The notes: generated by a model not told the origin, from the sequence alone. A stretch of 64,000 bases of DNA from Fidelibacterota bacterium UBA7301 (GCA_002471845.1 DKQT01000018.1:62001-126000), one strand, 5' to 3'; positions 52,126 to 61,205 are shown, counted from the stretch's first letter. Numbers and translations are program-made.

Positions 52126-53246
52126 GAGACTTATACGATATTATCGGTGTAGGTAAAAACGCCTCTGATAGTGAAATTAAAAAGGCGTATAGAAAAATCG
52201 CCATGAAATACCATCCGGACAAAAATCCAGGTGACACTGAGGCAGAACAAAAATTTAAAGAAGCGGCAGAAGCTTACTCTGTATTGTCGGATAACCAGAA
52301 AAGACGGCAATACGATCAGTTTGGCCATGCCGGTGTCGGATTAGGTGATCAACCCGGCGGTGGTGGTTTCCAGGGCCATATGTCTATGGAAGATATTTTC
52401 AGTAGTTTTGGCGATATTTTCGGCGGGGATTTCGATCCTTTTGGGGGTATCTTTGGCGGTGGCGGAAGAAGGCGTCGCGTCAAGAAAGCGCGAGATCTCA
52501 AAGTTTCATTAAAATTGGATTATAAGGATATTGTAAAGGGTACGGATAAAACCATAAAAATTAAACGCCATGAAACTTGTGATACCTGTTCCGGTAGTGG
52601 GGCCCAGTCGGGCACAATGCCCACATCTTGCCGGCAATGTGGGGGCTCGGGTCAAATTCGCCAAATGTCCCAATCCTTTTTCGGGCAGTCTGTCACCGTA
52701 AGGGAATGCCCAGTATGTAATGGGTCGGGGGAAATGATTGAAAAACCATGTCGAAGCTGTGCCGGTAATGGCATTCAGAGGAAAACAGTTGAAATTAAAG
52801 TGAAGGTCCCAGCCGGTATTACGGAGGGCAATTACATGACCCTCAACCGTCAGGGAAATAAAGGGCCGAAAGGGTATGAGTCCGGAGATCTAATAATCTT
52901 TTTTGAAGAAAAGGCACACCCGGTTTTCACTCGCAATGGTGAAGATGTCATTACGGAAGCCCGAATCCAGTTTTACCAGGCAGCCTTAGGGTTGACTCTG
53001 GAAGTCCCCACATTGGAAGGAAAAGCAAAACTAAAAATTCCTGCCGGTATTCAATCCGGTCAGATTTTACGTATGCGGGGAAAAGGATTTCCAAAAGTAA
53101 GAGGTTCGTCAAGAGGTGATCAACTGGTTCGGGTCCAGGTGCAAACACCGAAATCCCTTTCGCGTCAACAGAAGAAATTACTAGAAGAATTATCCTCTTT
53201 GAATGGGCAATCAGAACCGGTATTTAAACGGGTAGAACTGGATTGA
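52122..53246 (+). CDS. dnaJ: Chaperone DnaJ
   Basis: The 374-residue co-chaperone has a J domain with HPD (MKYHPDKNPG), a Gly/Phe-rich region (GGGGFQGHMSMEDIFSSFGDIFGG), four CxxCxGxG zinc motifs (CDTCSGSG, CRQCGGSG, CPVCNGSG, CRSCAGNG), and C-terminal substrate domains. It stimulates DnaK ATPase. The ATG overlaps the grpE stop by four bases. A TTGA overlap leads into the next gene. Confidence 0.96.
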   Translation: MRDLYDIIGVGKNASDSEIKKAYRKIAMKYHPDKNPGDTEAEQKFKEAAEAYSVLSDNQKRRQYDQFGHAGVGLGDQPGGGGFQGHMSMEDIFSSFGDIFGGDFDPFGGIFGGGGRRRRVKKARDLKVSLKLDYKDIVKGTDKTIKIKRHETCDTCSGSGAQSGTMPTSCRQCGGSGQIRQMSQSFFGQSVTVRECPVCNGSGEMIEKPCRSCAGNGIQRKTVEIKVKVPAGITEGNYMTLNRQGNKGPKGYESGDLIIFFEEKAHPVFTRNGEDVITEARIQFYQAALGLTLEVPTLEGKAKLKIPAGIQSGQILRMRGKGFPKVRGSSRGDQLVRVQVQTPKSLSRQQKKLLEELSSLNGQSEPVFKRVELD

Positions 53247-53650
53247 GTGTTTTCACCCAGCAGGAAAAACTAATCATTAAATTCCTGTTAGGGATGATTT
53301 CATTGGGCATTGTTGTTACCGGTTACCGCTATTGGTTTGGTAAGGAAGTCCCATCAGCTGAAGACGATATCTTAGCCTTTAGGGCCGCGGTTAAACGGGT
53401 AGCGGAAGAAAAGGAAAAAAATCCTGCTGAAAAGAGGCAGAATCAGTTCCAGAAAAGTGTTAATATCAACACTTCGAATAAAGCGGATTTAATGTCAATC
53501 CCCGGGATTGGCCCGGTAACCGCCGAAAGAATTATTCTTCATCGTGAGGATTATGGATTGTATCAATCCGTCGAAGGCTTATTAGAGGTAAGGGGAATTG
53601 GCCCAAAAACATTTGACAAAATTAAAGCGTATATTAAGATAGTGGATTGA
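53243..53650 (+). CDS. Helix-hairpin-helix (ComEA-like) membrane-anchored protein
   Basis: The 135-residue protein has one N-terminal membrane helix (IIKFLLGMISLGIVVTGY, about residues 11-28), a charged linker, and a C-terminal pair of helix-hairpin-helix motifs (VNINTSNKADLMSIPGIGPVTAERIILHR and GLLEVRGIGPKTFDKIKAYI). This is the ComEA layout, which binds incoming DNA in competence, though related proteins also occur as structural HhH proteins. It starts with TTG overlapping the dnaJ stop by TTGA. It heads a trio with an unknown membrane protein and a PilM/N/O-like fusion. Confidence 0.8.
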   Translation: MSVFTQQEKLIIKFLLGMISLGIVVTGYRYWFGKEVPSAEDDILAFRAAVKRVAEEKEKNPAEKRQNQFQKSVNINTSNKADLMSIPGIGPVTAERIILHREDYGLYQSVEGLLEVRGIGPKTFDKIKAYIKIVD

Positions 53651-53655
53651 CATTA

Positions 53656-54429
53656 ATGACTGAACATAATCAATCAGAATTATCCAAACAGAGAAGAATG
53701 TATTCTGATCTTTTGGAATTATCGATTGTAGGTGCTTTTATATTTTTAATTATCAGTATTTATGTACCCAGAGCTATTTGGAATGAAGAAGAAACATTTG
53801 AAAATAAAAGCCATTTCTACATGGAAAACATGTACGATATTCAAAATTTTTATAAGACACTTATGGGTGAATTCAATCCCGATGGACTGAAGGCGATGGA
53901 GGTTGTTAATTCAGTACGGGATTCTTTAACCGGTGATTCAACTTACCTTAATACACAATCCATTACCTTGAATGGTAACACATTTTCAGTCAATGTTCCC
54001 AAAGGATACGATGTTGATTTTGATACCACCTTCGGATTTCCCATGACTCGCCGAGATACCATTCTGGATACGACAGCAACCATAGTCATGTTTTCCGAGG
54101 ATTTATCCCGTAATGATACGACCTATATACAGAAAAAACGACTGGCCCAATTCCAGGGGGATACAAACTTTGTGACCCTGCTGGAAGAAGTGGAATCAGA
54201 ACGGGTTGAAGTGGTGAATTATTATGATTCTTATATGCCAGATACAACCATGTATTTTTGTCCCGTAACGGAAAAACCCTATTTAATCACCATCAAGGAC
54301 GAAGGTAATACAGTCCGTGTAGACAGCCCTATAGAAGATACAGTCGTTCGGAAACGGTATGTCATTTTTGCTTTTAAGGCTGATAATCACGGTTTTGTGG
54401 ATGACGGAAGCAAAAGTTGGGATAGGTAA
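53656..54429 (+). CDS. Membrane-anchored protein of unknown function
   Basis: The 257-residue protein has a cytoplasmic N-terminus and one membrane helix near residue 24-43 (LELSIVGAFIFLIISIYVP). It continues with an external domain rich in Asp/Thr, including YFCPVTEKPYLITIKDEGN and a closing FAFKADNHGFVDDGSKSW. I do not recognise a family. A TTG frame start at 53647 overlaps the HhH stop; the ATG at 53656 is more likely. It lies 10 bp before the PilM-like gene and probably works with it. Confidence 0.55.
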   Translation: MTEHNQSELSKQRRMYSDLLELSIVGAFIFLIISIYVPRAIWNEEETFENKSHFYMENMYDIQNFYKTLMGEFNPDGLKAMEVVNSVRDSLTGDSTYLNTQSITLNGNTFSVNVPKGYDVDFDTTFGFPMTRRDTILDTTATIVMFSEDLSRNDTTYIQKKRLAQFQGDTNFVTLLEEVESERVEVVNYYDSYMPDTTMYFCPVTEKPYLITIKDEGNTVRVDSPIEDTVVRKRYVIFAFKADNHGFVDDGSKSWDR

Positions 54430-54439
54430 TTATTTTTAA

Positions 54440-56173
54440 GTGATCCATCTCGCAATATCGGATAGCCATCTTTCATGTGCGCAGTGGTCGGAAAAAGATG
54501 GTCATCCGCTGCTCACTTCTTTTACTTATAAATCATTCCCAAGACCCATAAGCGTTTTTAATAACGCTGAAACCGAAATTATATCAGTGTTTAATGCGGG
54601 CTTGCATTTAATCCGTGAAGATATTCCCTTTGAAGGAGATAAGGTATATGTAACCCTTCCCGATGATTTTTGTCAATCTGTTTCCGTTCCCATGGATACT
54701 GATATGACTGAAAGTGACGGCTGGGAGTTTGGGCGTTGGAGTTTGAACCAGCGGTGGCATTCTGAAGATTCGTTTGAATATTTCGGCCGGCATTTTGCAG
54801 ATCAACCGCAATCCGTTTTTGTAATACGTGTTTCAACCATCTTCACTGAACCGATTAAACTGGCCATCCAGGAATTGGGTGGCGAAGCGGTTTGGATGGG
54901 AACAGAATCCAGTGCTTTTTTCGGTTTAAGTCCCGAGGCAGGGTGTACCGTATTTCACCCGGGAAAAAACGGTTATCAATATTACCATTACTCCCCAGGT
55001 AATTTTTTACGCGGGTCAGCTAGATATTTGAAAAACCAATGGAAAATTCATCCTTTGGTTGGAAGTGGGTCTCTAGAAGATGTTTTCAGTGGTCAGTTAA
55101 TTTTTGCAGGACAATTGTCGGAAAAAAGAAAAGCCCATTTCAAAAGTCGGGAAATCAAACAATTGACTGCTTTGGATGGCATAAAGGTTGAGGGGGATTT
55201 GATTCCAAAAGAAATCCGGGAAGAGGATCTTTATGTTTTAACCTCTATTGCCACCGGGAATATTGTAGGTGTTACGCTCAATTTTTTCTGGAGAACAGGG
55301 CTTCAAAAATATGAATTTGAAAAACCGATTGATGTAGTAAAACCCAAAACTGGATCGGCAAAACCTGATAAGAAAAGGAAGAAAACAGTAAAAAAGAAAA
55401 CAAAACAGCCCAAGAAAAAAATAAATTTGCTTCAACCGTTCCTGTATTTATTCTTCTTCACTACTATTGCTATCATGCTCACCTACGACCAAAAACCGGA
55501 ATTATTTGATTCCATCTTGAAATTGAATATTAAAGAATTATTACTGGTTAAAAACCCTGATCCAGTGGTTGTGAAAGCGCCGCCTGTTAAGGTAAAGAAA
55601 ATCCCGGAGGGCGTAGACCAGGTTCCAGGCTATTTGATTCAATCGCAAAGTTTACTGTCCACTGCGACCCGCACGATTGAATTATCTGGTACTAACAATA
55701 TTCTTTTAATGTCCCTGAGCGACGGCAGGATGGATTTAGAATTGGTCGGGAGTAAAACAATGGCGACACCTATTGATTCTTTAGGTGATGTCCTAAACTA
55801 TTCCCTACGTCAAGTTAACGGCAATAATCAATTTCAACACGGCTATCTGGTGAATTATCCTTCCCGTGGCCCGGTTGATATCCACCCGGATTTAGCCATT
55901 GATGAGTTGCATTCATTTATTTCTGAAATAGATCAGTCATTCATCAAATCTCTCGAACCTATCGAGCGGGAAGATAAAATACAAATCCCCACGATTGTAC
56001 AGATAAGGGGTGTTAAAAATATCAATCAATTATTAGGATATTTATCATCGACCGGTAAAAACCTGGCTATAGAAAAATTTGTATTCACCAACAACCTTGA
56101 GAACACAAACCCATCTGCAGTTTTTTATATTTCCATATTTACCCAACCACAACCTAAACCCGTCAAGGAATAG
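54440..56173 (+). CDS. PilM/PilN/PilO-like fusion protein (GspL-like)
   Basis: The 577-residue protein has a cytoplasmic, actin-like half at residues 1-290 (AISDSHLSCAQWSEKDG, KVYVTLPDDFCQSVSVPM). A lysine-rich linker (308-327) and one membrane helix (about 330-349) follow. The periplasmic half of about 225 residues ends in a ferredoxin-like module resembling PilO/PilN (IVQIRGVKNINQLLGYLSSTGKNLAIEKFVFTNN). This order matches type IV pilus or type II secretion assembly proteins fused in one chain. GTG 54440 is the start. No pilin, ATPase or secretin lies beside it. Confidence 0.6.
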   Translation: MIHLAISDSHLSCAQWSEKDGHPLLTSFTYKSFPRPISVFNNAETEIISVFNAGLHLIREDIPFEGDKVYVTLPDDFCQSVSVPMDTDMTESDGWEFGRWSLNQRWHSEDSFEYFGRHFADQPQSVFVIRVSTIFTEPIKLAIQELGGEAVWMGTESSAFFGLSPEAGCTVFHPGKNGYQYYHYSPGNFLRGSARYLKNQWKIHPLVGSGSLEDVFSGQLIFAGQLSEKRKAHFKSREIKQLTALDGIKVEGDLIPKEIREEDLYVLTSIATGNIVGVTLNFFWRTGLQKYEFEKPIDVVKPKTGSAKPDKKRKKTVKKKTKQPKKKINLLQPFLYLFFFTTIAIMLTYDQKPELFDSILKLNIKELLLVKNPDPVVVKAPPVKVKKIPEGVDQVPGYLIQSQSLLSTATRTIELSGTNNILLMSLSDGRMDLELVGSKTMATPIDSLGDVLNYSLRQVNGNNQFQHGYLVNYPSRGPVDIHPDLAIDELHSFISEIDQSFIKSLEPIEREDKIQIPTIVQIRGVKNINQLLGYLSSTGKNLAIEKFVFTNNLENTNPSAVFYISIFTQPQPKPVKE

Positions 56174-56176
56174 GAT

Positions 56177-56689
56177 TTGCAAATCCAGGCCGGTATTTAC
56201 AAAGGCCGTCGGGTAAAAACGGTACGAAATGCACCTTATCGTCCAACAACATCTTTAGTACGCAAAAGCCTTTTTGATATTCTTGGAAATTTATCCGGAT
56301 ACCATGTACTGGATCTTTTTGCCGGATCAGGGATCATCGGGTTTGAGGCTGCCAGCCGCGGTGCTGAATCCGTGACTTTTGTGGATTCCAGTATGCGGGT
56401 TACATCCCTGTTAAAAATGAATGGATCTTTTTTTACCCAAACCAAAATTAATTATTTTAGAATGGATGCACTCAAATTCCTGGATAGTTGTGAAACCTAC
56501 GATTTAATTTTGGCTGACCCGCCATACCGATATCCTGATACGACAATGGTTATTGAAACAGGAATAAATCGGCTAAATGAAGGCATGTTTTTAATACTTG
56601 AATCTTCACCCAGGGAATACCCAATTTCACCTGCGAGAGTAAAGCTTTACGGCGACACACAATTAACATTTTGGAAAAAAGAGAAATGA
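56177..56689 (+). CDS. rsmD: 16S rRNA (guanine966-N2) methyltransferase
   Basis: The 170-residue methyltransferase has the SAM motif VLDLFAGSGIIGFEAASRGA and the catalytic LILADPPYRY (DPPY). The opening QIQAGIYKGRRVKT and RPTTSLVRKSLFDIL are RsmD signatures. It starts with TTG 56177, and coaD begins inside its stop by ATGA, the common rsmD-coaD pair. Confidence 0.93.
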   Translation: MQIQAGIYKGRRVKTVRNAPYRPTTSLVRKSLFDILGNLSGYHVLDLFAGSGIIGFEAASRGAESVTFVDSSMRVTSLLKMNGSFFTQTKINYFRMDALKFLDSCETYDLILADPPYRYPDTTMVIETGINRLNEGMFLILESSPREYPISPARVKLYGDTQLTFWKKEK

Positions 56690-57168
56690 GAAGCGTCATT
56701 TACCCGGGGACATTTGATCCCATCCACAGCGGCCACATTGATATTGCCGAAAGGGCTTCAACCCTTTTTGATAAGTTGATTTTTGCGGTAGCGGTAAACG
56801 CGGAAAAAAATACGTTATTCAATCCTAAAGAGAGGATTGAAATGATAATCGGTGCCACGGAACATATTCCTAATGTTGAGGCTTATTCCACTGATGGCCT
56901 GGTAGCTGATTTTGCCCGCAAACATAAAGCGATAGCCCTTATCCGCGGTTTGCGCCATGTTTCCGACTTTGAATTTGAATTCCAAATGGCAACCATGAAC
57001 CATCATTTAAATCCGGATGTTTCAACTTTGCTCATGGTAACTGCGGAAAACTATATTCATTTGAATTCCAGTGTGGTAAAGGATGTGGCGCGTCTCAAGG
57101 GCGATGTGTCGAAATTTGTATCGATCAATGTGTTGCAAAAATTGAAAGAAAAATATAGCTTGTCCTGA
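56686..57168 (+). CDS. coaD: Phosphopantetheine adenylyltransferase
   Basis: The 160-residue enzyme performs the penultimate step of coenzyme A synthesis. It has the nucleotidyltransferase motif VIYPGTFDPIHSGHIDIAERA with HxGH, ALIRGLRHVSDFEFEFQMATMN, and HLNSSVVKDVARLKGDVS near the end. The ATG at 56686 overlaps the rsmD stop; an earlier start at 56671 is not needed. Confidence 0.95.
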   Translation: MRSVIYPGTFDPIHSGHIDIAERASTLFDKLIFAVAVNAEKNTLFNPKERIEMIIGATEHIPNVEAYSTDGLVADFARKHKAIALIRGLRHVSDFEFEFQMATMNHHLNPDVSTLLMVTAENYIHLNSSVVKDVARLKGDVSKFVSINVLQKLKEKYSLS

Positions 57169-57257
57169 TTTATTTTACTTTCGCCCACTTTAGCGAACGC
57201 AATAATTCTTCATATTCTTTAAATTCCACGTCTAATTTTTAGGGATTTACAATACTA

Positions 57258-57521
57258 ATGCCTACATACGACTATAAATGTCAACAGTGTGAACATACAT
57301 TCGAATATTTTCAAGCTATGTCTGATGCACGGCTTGAAAATTGCCCTGAATGCGAGGGTAAAGTACGTCGTTTAGTCAGTGGTGGATCTGGGCTGATTTT
57401 TAAGGGGAGTGGATTTTACCTTACGGATTATGCCAAAAAGGATTCCCCCGGCAAGAGTAAAGATTTGCCTAAGCCTGAAAAGAAAAAGAAAAAACCCGAA
57501 AAAGAAAGTGCAAAACCATGA
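57258..57521 (+). CDS. FmdB-family zinc-ribbon protein
   Basis: The 87-residue protein has the FmdB opening PTYDYKCQQCEHTFEYFQ with two CxxC pairs (C8, C11 and C29, C32) for one zinc, followed by SGSGLIFKGSGFYLTDY and a lysine-rich tail. FmdB is a putative regulator first linked to formamidase/amidase genes; its role is unclear. It overlaps the icd start by four bases (ATGA). Confidence 0.85.
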   Translation: MPTYDYKCQQCEHTFEYFQAMSDARLENCPECEGKVRRLVSGGSGLIFKGSGFYLTDYAKKDSPGKSKDLPKPEKKKKKPEKESAKP

Positions 57522-58750
57522 ATACCGTGAAGCGGGGTAAAAGAATTACTTTAAACGGCGGGCAGTTAAATGTCCCAAGCCATCCTATTGTACCGTTTAT
57601 TGAAGGGGATGGAATTGGGCCGGATATTTGGCATGCATCCCAAATGGTATTTAATGCGGCTGTAGAAAAAGCCTATAATGGGGAAAAATCAATAGTTTGG
57701 CAAGAAGTATTGGCGGGTGAAAAAGCAAATGACACAACCGGTTCTTGGCTCCCGGAAGATACCCTTGATACGATACGGGAATATTTAATTGCCATTAAAG
57801 GTCCCTTGACTACACCGGTTGGTAGAGGTATTCGCTCCCTAAATGTAGCTTTAAGGCAAATCCTGGATCTCTATGCCTGTGTGCGCCCTGTGAGGTGGTT
57901 CCCTGGTGTGCCTTCTCCGGTAAAGAAACCCGAAGTGATTGATATGATCATTTTTCGTGAAAATACAGAAGATATTTATGCTGGAATCGAATGGATGCAC
58001 GGCACAGAAGAAGTTGAAAAGGTGAAATCATTTCTAATAGATGAAATGGGAGTTACCAATATTCGTTTTCCTGACACTGCATCCATTGGAATAAAACCGG
58101 TTTCGCGTGAGGGAACTGAACGAATTGTAAAGGCGGCATTGGATTATGCTATTGCCCATAACCGAGATACACTTACCTTGGTTCACAAGGGCAATATCAT
58201 GAAATTCACAGAGGGCAAATTCAAGGAATGGGGATACGATTTAGCCAAACGTGAATATGGATCCCAGGATTATAAAGGCGGCCCTTGGCAGGTCATTAAA
58301 AATAATGGTAAACACCTTATTGTTAAGGATGTAATCGCCGATGCTTTCATGCAGCAGATATTACTCCGTCCAGGTGAATATGACGTTATCGCCACGCTGA
58401 ATTTAAATGGTGACTATATATCCGATGCATTAGCGGCAATTGTCGGTGGTATAGGTATTGCCCCGGGCGCCAACATCAATTATACCACCGGCAATGCTAT
58501 CTTTGAAGCTACCCATGGTACAGCGCCTAAATATGCCGGCAGGGATATGGTCAATCCATCTTCTGTTATTTTGTCCGGTGTAATGATGCTGGAATATATG
58601 GGTTGGCAGGAAGCGGCTGACTTAATCGTTAAAGGAATTAAGGGTGCCATTGAGGCCAAAATGGTCACCTATGATTTTCACCGCCTGATGGACGGAGCAA
58701 CCAAGGTCTCCTGTTCGGGATTTGGGGAAGCGATTATTGCTAATATGTAA
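57518..58750 (+). CDS. icd: NADP-dependent isocitrate dehydrogenase
   Basis: The 410-residue TCA-cycle enzyme oxidises isocitrate to 2-oxoglutarate. It shows GDGIGPDIWHAS, the phosphate-acceptor region GPLTTPVGRGIRSLNVALRQ, IIFRENTEDIYAGIEW, and the C-terminal ATHGTAPKYAGRDMVNPSSVILS. The metal Asp pair and catalytic Lys of the family appear intact, unlike the homologue at 20210. Length and motifs match E. coli Icd. Confidence 0.94.
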   Translation: MNTVKRGKRITLNGGQLNVPSHPIVPFIEGDGIGPDIWHASQMVFNAAVEKAYNGEKSIVWQEVLAGEKANDTTGSWLPEDTLDTIREYLIAIKGPLTTPVGRGIRSLNVALRQILDLYACVRPVRWFPGVPSPVKKPEVIDMIIFRENTEDIYAGIEWMHGTEEVEKVKSFLIDEMGVTNIRFPDTASIGIKPVSREGTERIVKAALDYAIAHNRDTLTLVHKGNIMKFTEGKFKEWGYDLAKREYGSQDYKGGPWQVIKNNGKHLIVKDVIADAFMQQILLRPGEYDVIATLNLNGDYISDALAAIVGGIGIAPGANINYTTGNAIFEATHGTAPKYAGRDMVNPSSVILSGVMMLEYMGWQEAADLIVKGIKGAIEAKMVTYDFHRLMDGATKVSCSGFGEAIIANM

Positions 58751-58775
58751 TCCATCGGTTTGAATAATTCTGAGG

Positions 58776-58805
58776 AAAGGTGTGTAAATGTTTGCGCGCC
58801 TTTTT
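58776..58805 (+). terminator. Hairpin with T tail after icd, inside the obg leader
   Basis: AAAGGTGTG and CGCGCCTTT form a 9-bp stem (two G-T pairs) with a 10-base loop, followed by two T. It begins 26 bp after the icd stop and ends 11 bp before the obg ATG. It could end icd transcripts or act as an attenuator/leader structure for obg, as no promoter fits in the space between. Confidence 0.45.
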
Positions 58806-58815
58806 ATTATCAATT

Positions 58816-59790
58816 ATGTTTATCGATTATACAAAAGTAGAACTCCACGCCGGTAAAGGTGGTCCGGGATGTGTTTCGTTCCGTCGGGAAAAGTTTGTCT
58901 CAAAAGGGGGCCCGGACGGGGGTGATGGCGGCCGTGGCGGAAATATCATTGCCCATGGGGATCCCAACCTCCATACGTTGCAGGATATACGTTATGCAAA
59001 GGTATATAAAGCAAAAAACGGTGCTCCCGGATCCTCCAGTTTAAAAACAGGAAAAAATGGGGGGGATATCCTGATCAAAGTGCCTTTAGGTACTGTCATT
59101 CGCAAAATTAAATCCGATGTTATTGTGGCAGATCTTGTAGAAAAAGGCCAGGAATTTATTCTTTGTAAAGGCGGCAAAGGCGGCAAAGGTAATGTGAATT
59201 ATAAATCATCAACCCACCAAGCACCAAGATATGCCCAACCAGGGCAGGAAGGTGGGTCAGGACAATTTGAGTTTGAACTCAAAATATTAGCGGATGTGGG
59301 TTTGGTTGGATTTCCAAATGCGGGTAAGTCCACCTTGTTATCCGTATTATCAAAGGCAAGGCCCAAAATTGCTGATTACCCATTTACCACTCTGGAACCT
59401 CACTTGGGTATCGTAAAATCAGGAGAATTTAGATCCTTCCTCATGGCCGATATTCCAGGATTGATTGAAGGCGCCAGCGATGGAAAAGGGCTGGGACACC
59501 AATTTTTACGTCATATTGAACGCAACCGACTTCTATTATTCCTAATTGATGGTACAGATGAAAACCCTGCCGCCTCCTTTACGGCCCTGAACAATGAACT
59601 CAATTCTTATAATAAAGCACTAATAATGAAACAGAAAATTTTAGTCCGGACCAAGGGCGATATTTTGAATAACATTGAACAGGAAAAATGGACCGCAATC
59701 CCGGAATATTTAATGGAAATATCTGCCGTGACCGGCGAGGGAATTCAGGATTTAGTGAAGGAAATATCAAATCGGCTCGATGCGGCCTGA
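58816..59790 (+). CDS. obgE: GTPase Obg
   Basis: About 324 residues. The N-terminal Obg fold is glycine-rich (HAGKGGPGCVSFRREKFVSKGGPDGGDGGRGGNI). The G domain has the P-loop GFPNAGKSTLL, the Switch II DIPGLIEGASDGKG, and NKxD-like region TKGD. It controls ribosome maturation and stringent response. The C-terminal OCT domain of about 80 residues found in many homologues is absent. I chose ATG 58816; the open frame back to 58780 runs through the hairpin. Confidence 0.92.
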   Translation: MFIDYTKVELHAGKGGPGCVSFRREKFVSKGGPDGGDGGRGGNIIAHGDPNLHTLQDIRYAKVYKAKNGAPGSSSLKTGKNGGDILIKVPLGTVIRKIKSDVIVADLVEKGQEFILCKGGKGGKGNVNYKSSTHQAPRYAQPGQEGGSGQFEFELKILADVGLVGFPNAGKSTLLSVLSKARPKIADYPFTTLEPHLGIVKSGEFRSFLMADIPGLIEGASDGKGLGHQFLRHIERNRLLLFLIDGTDENPAASFTALNNELNSYNKALIMKQKILVRTKGDILNNIEQEKWTAIPEYLMEISAVTGEGIQDLVKEISNRLDAA

Positions 59791-60874
59791 CAAACAAATT
59801 CAGATCCTCAACTTGTTGAAGGTTAAAGGCTTGGGTCCTCAAAGGGTCCGTTTAATTGTATCCCATTTCGGGATGGATTCAGATATATTTTCACTTTCAT
59901 CCGAAGAAATTTGCAGCGTACCGGGAATTAACCTAAAAATCGCCAAGGCCATTCATACATATTCAGATCCGGATTTTGGTAAACAGGAATTGGATCGGTC
60001 ACAGAAAGTCGGTGCATCAATTACCACCTTCTGGGATGATGATTATCCCCAGCTGCTGAAAAAAATTTATGACCCGCCGGCTGTACTATTTGTGAAGGGA
60101 CAACCTTTGGCAAAAGAGATGGACTGCCTAGGTGTGGTAGGTACACGGAATATCACTGCCTACGGTAAAAAAATCACCAATTCGATTGTTTCAGAATTGG
60201 TTTCTTTTGATTTAACCATTGTTAGCGGGCTGGCCAGGGGGGTGGATAGTTTTGCCCACCGGAAAACGTTGAATTCAGAGGGTGTGACCCTTGCCGTTTT
60301 GGGCAATGGGATTGATTTTATATATCCTGCCGAGAATAAAAAACTAGCTGAACTGATATGCGAAAACGGAACCGTTATATCAGAATTCTCAATTGGAACC
60401 CAGCCTGATGCAGGGAACTTCCCTCAACGTAACAGGATTATCAGTGGTTTATGTCACGGGACAATCGTTGTAGAAGCAGGCAATCGCAGTGGCGCCATCC
60501 TGACGGCATTGAATGCCATTGACCAAAACAGAGAAGTCTTTGCTGTCCCTGGGCGGTTGACAGATAAGATGAGTGTCGGTTGTAACCGGTTAATCCGCAA
60601 CGGTGCTATCCCCGTCGATTCAGGCACTCAGGTTTTAGACCATATTAAGCACCAATTATTTTCTCCTAGGCATTCTGTTCAACAAAAGATGAAACTGCAT
60701 CTATCCAGGGAGGAACACGCCCTGGTTGATCTCCTTGAGGATGATCCAAAGCATATTGATGACATTGTTTCTTTAGGAAATCTGGAAATGACCCACGCCC
60801 TGACAATGCTGCTGAAATTAGAATTAAAGGGGGCTGTGGTTCAACTGAGTGGTAAACAGTTTACCCGCGCTTAG
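59780..60874 (+). CDS. dprA: DNA-processing protein DprA
   Basis: The 364-residue protein helps load RecA on single-stranded DNA during natural transformation. It has an N-terminal SAM-like helical domain, the Rossmann-type core GVVGTRNITAYGKKI, SGLARGVDSFAHRKTL, AVLGNGIDFIYPAENKKLA and FPQRNRIISGL, and a C-terminal winged helix (EEHALVDLLEDDPKHIDDIV). It overlaps obg by 11 bp. Together with the ComEA-like gene at 53.2 kb it hints at a competence capability. Confidence 0.94.
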   Translation: MRPDKQIQILNLLKVKGLGPQRVRLIVSHFGMDSDIFSLSSEEICSVPGINLKIAKAIHTYSDPDFGKQELDRSQKVGASITTFWDDDYPQLLKKIYDPPAVLFVKGQPLAKEMDCLGVVGTRNITAYGKKITNSIVSELVSFDLTIVSGLARGVDSFAHRKTLNSEGVTLAVLGNGIDFIYPAENKKLAELICENGTVISEFSIGTQPDAGNFPQRNRIISGLCHGTIVVEAGNRSGAILTALNAIDQNREVFAVPGRLTDKMSVGCNRLIRNGAIPVDSGTQVLDHIKHQLFSPRHSVQQKMKLHLSREEHALVDLLEDDPKHIDDIVSLGNLEMTHALTMLLKLELKGAVVQLSGKQFTRA

Positions 60875-60943
60875 AATACTTTGTGTTCGATTTGATATAT
60901 CTATTAAATTTCTAGCTGTTATTTGAATAAATAAAAATGATTT

Positions 60944-61032
60944 GGAGGGGTGGCCGAGCGGCTTAAGGCGGCACCCTGCTAAGGTGTTTTAGGTGAAATA
61001 TCCTAACGTGGGTTCGAATCCCACCCCCTCCG
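60944..61032 (+). tRNA. tRNA-Ser (anticodon GCU)
   Basis: A class II tRNA of 89 bases. The acceptor GGAGGGG pairs with CCCCTCC, the D-arm is GGCCGAGCGGCTTAAGGC, and the anticodon stem GCACC/GGTGT encloses the loop CTGCTAA (anticodon GCU). The long variable arm is GTTTTAGGTGAAATATCCTAAC, and the T-arm is GTGGGTTCGAATCCCAC. The discriminator is G, as expected for tRNA-Ser. CCA is not encoded. Confidence 0.96.
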
Positions 61033-61050
61033 CTTAGCTACATTCGCAGA

Positions 61051-61066
61051 GCTCATTATGATGAGC
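61051..61066. terminator. Short hairpin after tRNA-Ser
   Basis: GCTCAT-TATG-ATGAGC is a 6-bp stem with a 4-base loop, 18 bp after the tRNA 3' end. It may help end the tRNA precursor. No T tract follows. The remaining 140 bp up to gltX contain no recognised feature. Confidence 0.35.
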
Positions 61067-61205
61067 AAGCCGGGTGTAGAAAATTTTAAATTTATGCCAA
61101 TTAACCTCCTCGAAGGTCTCATACATGAAGGAGATGAATGCCCCACACTTGAATTTCCCCTCAGTTTGCATAATGATCATTGCTTAATTTGCCCGTCAAT
61201 TTTCT

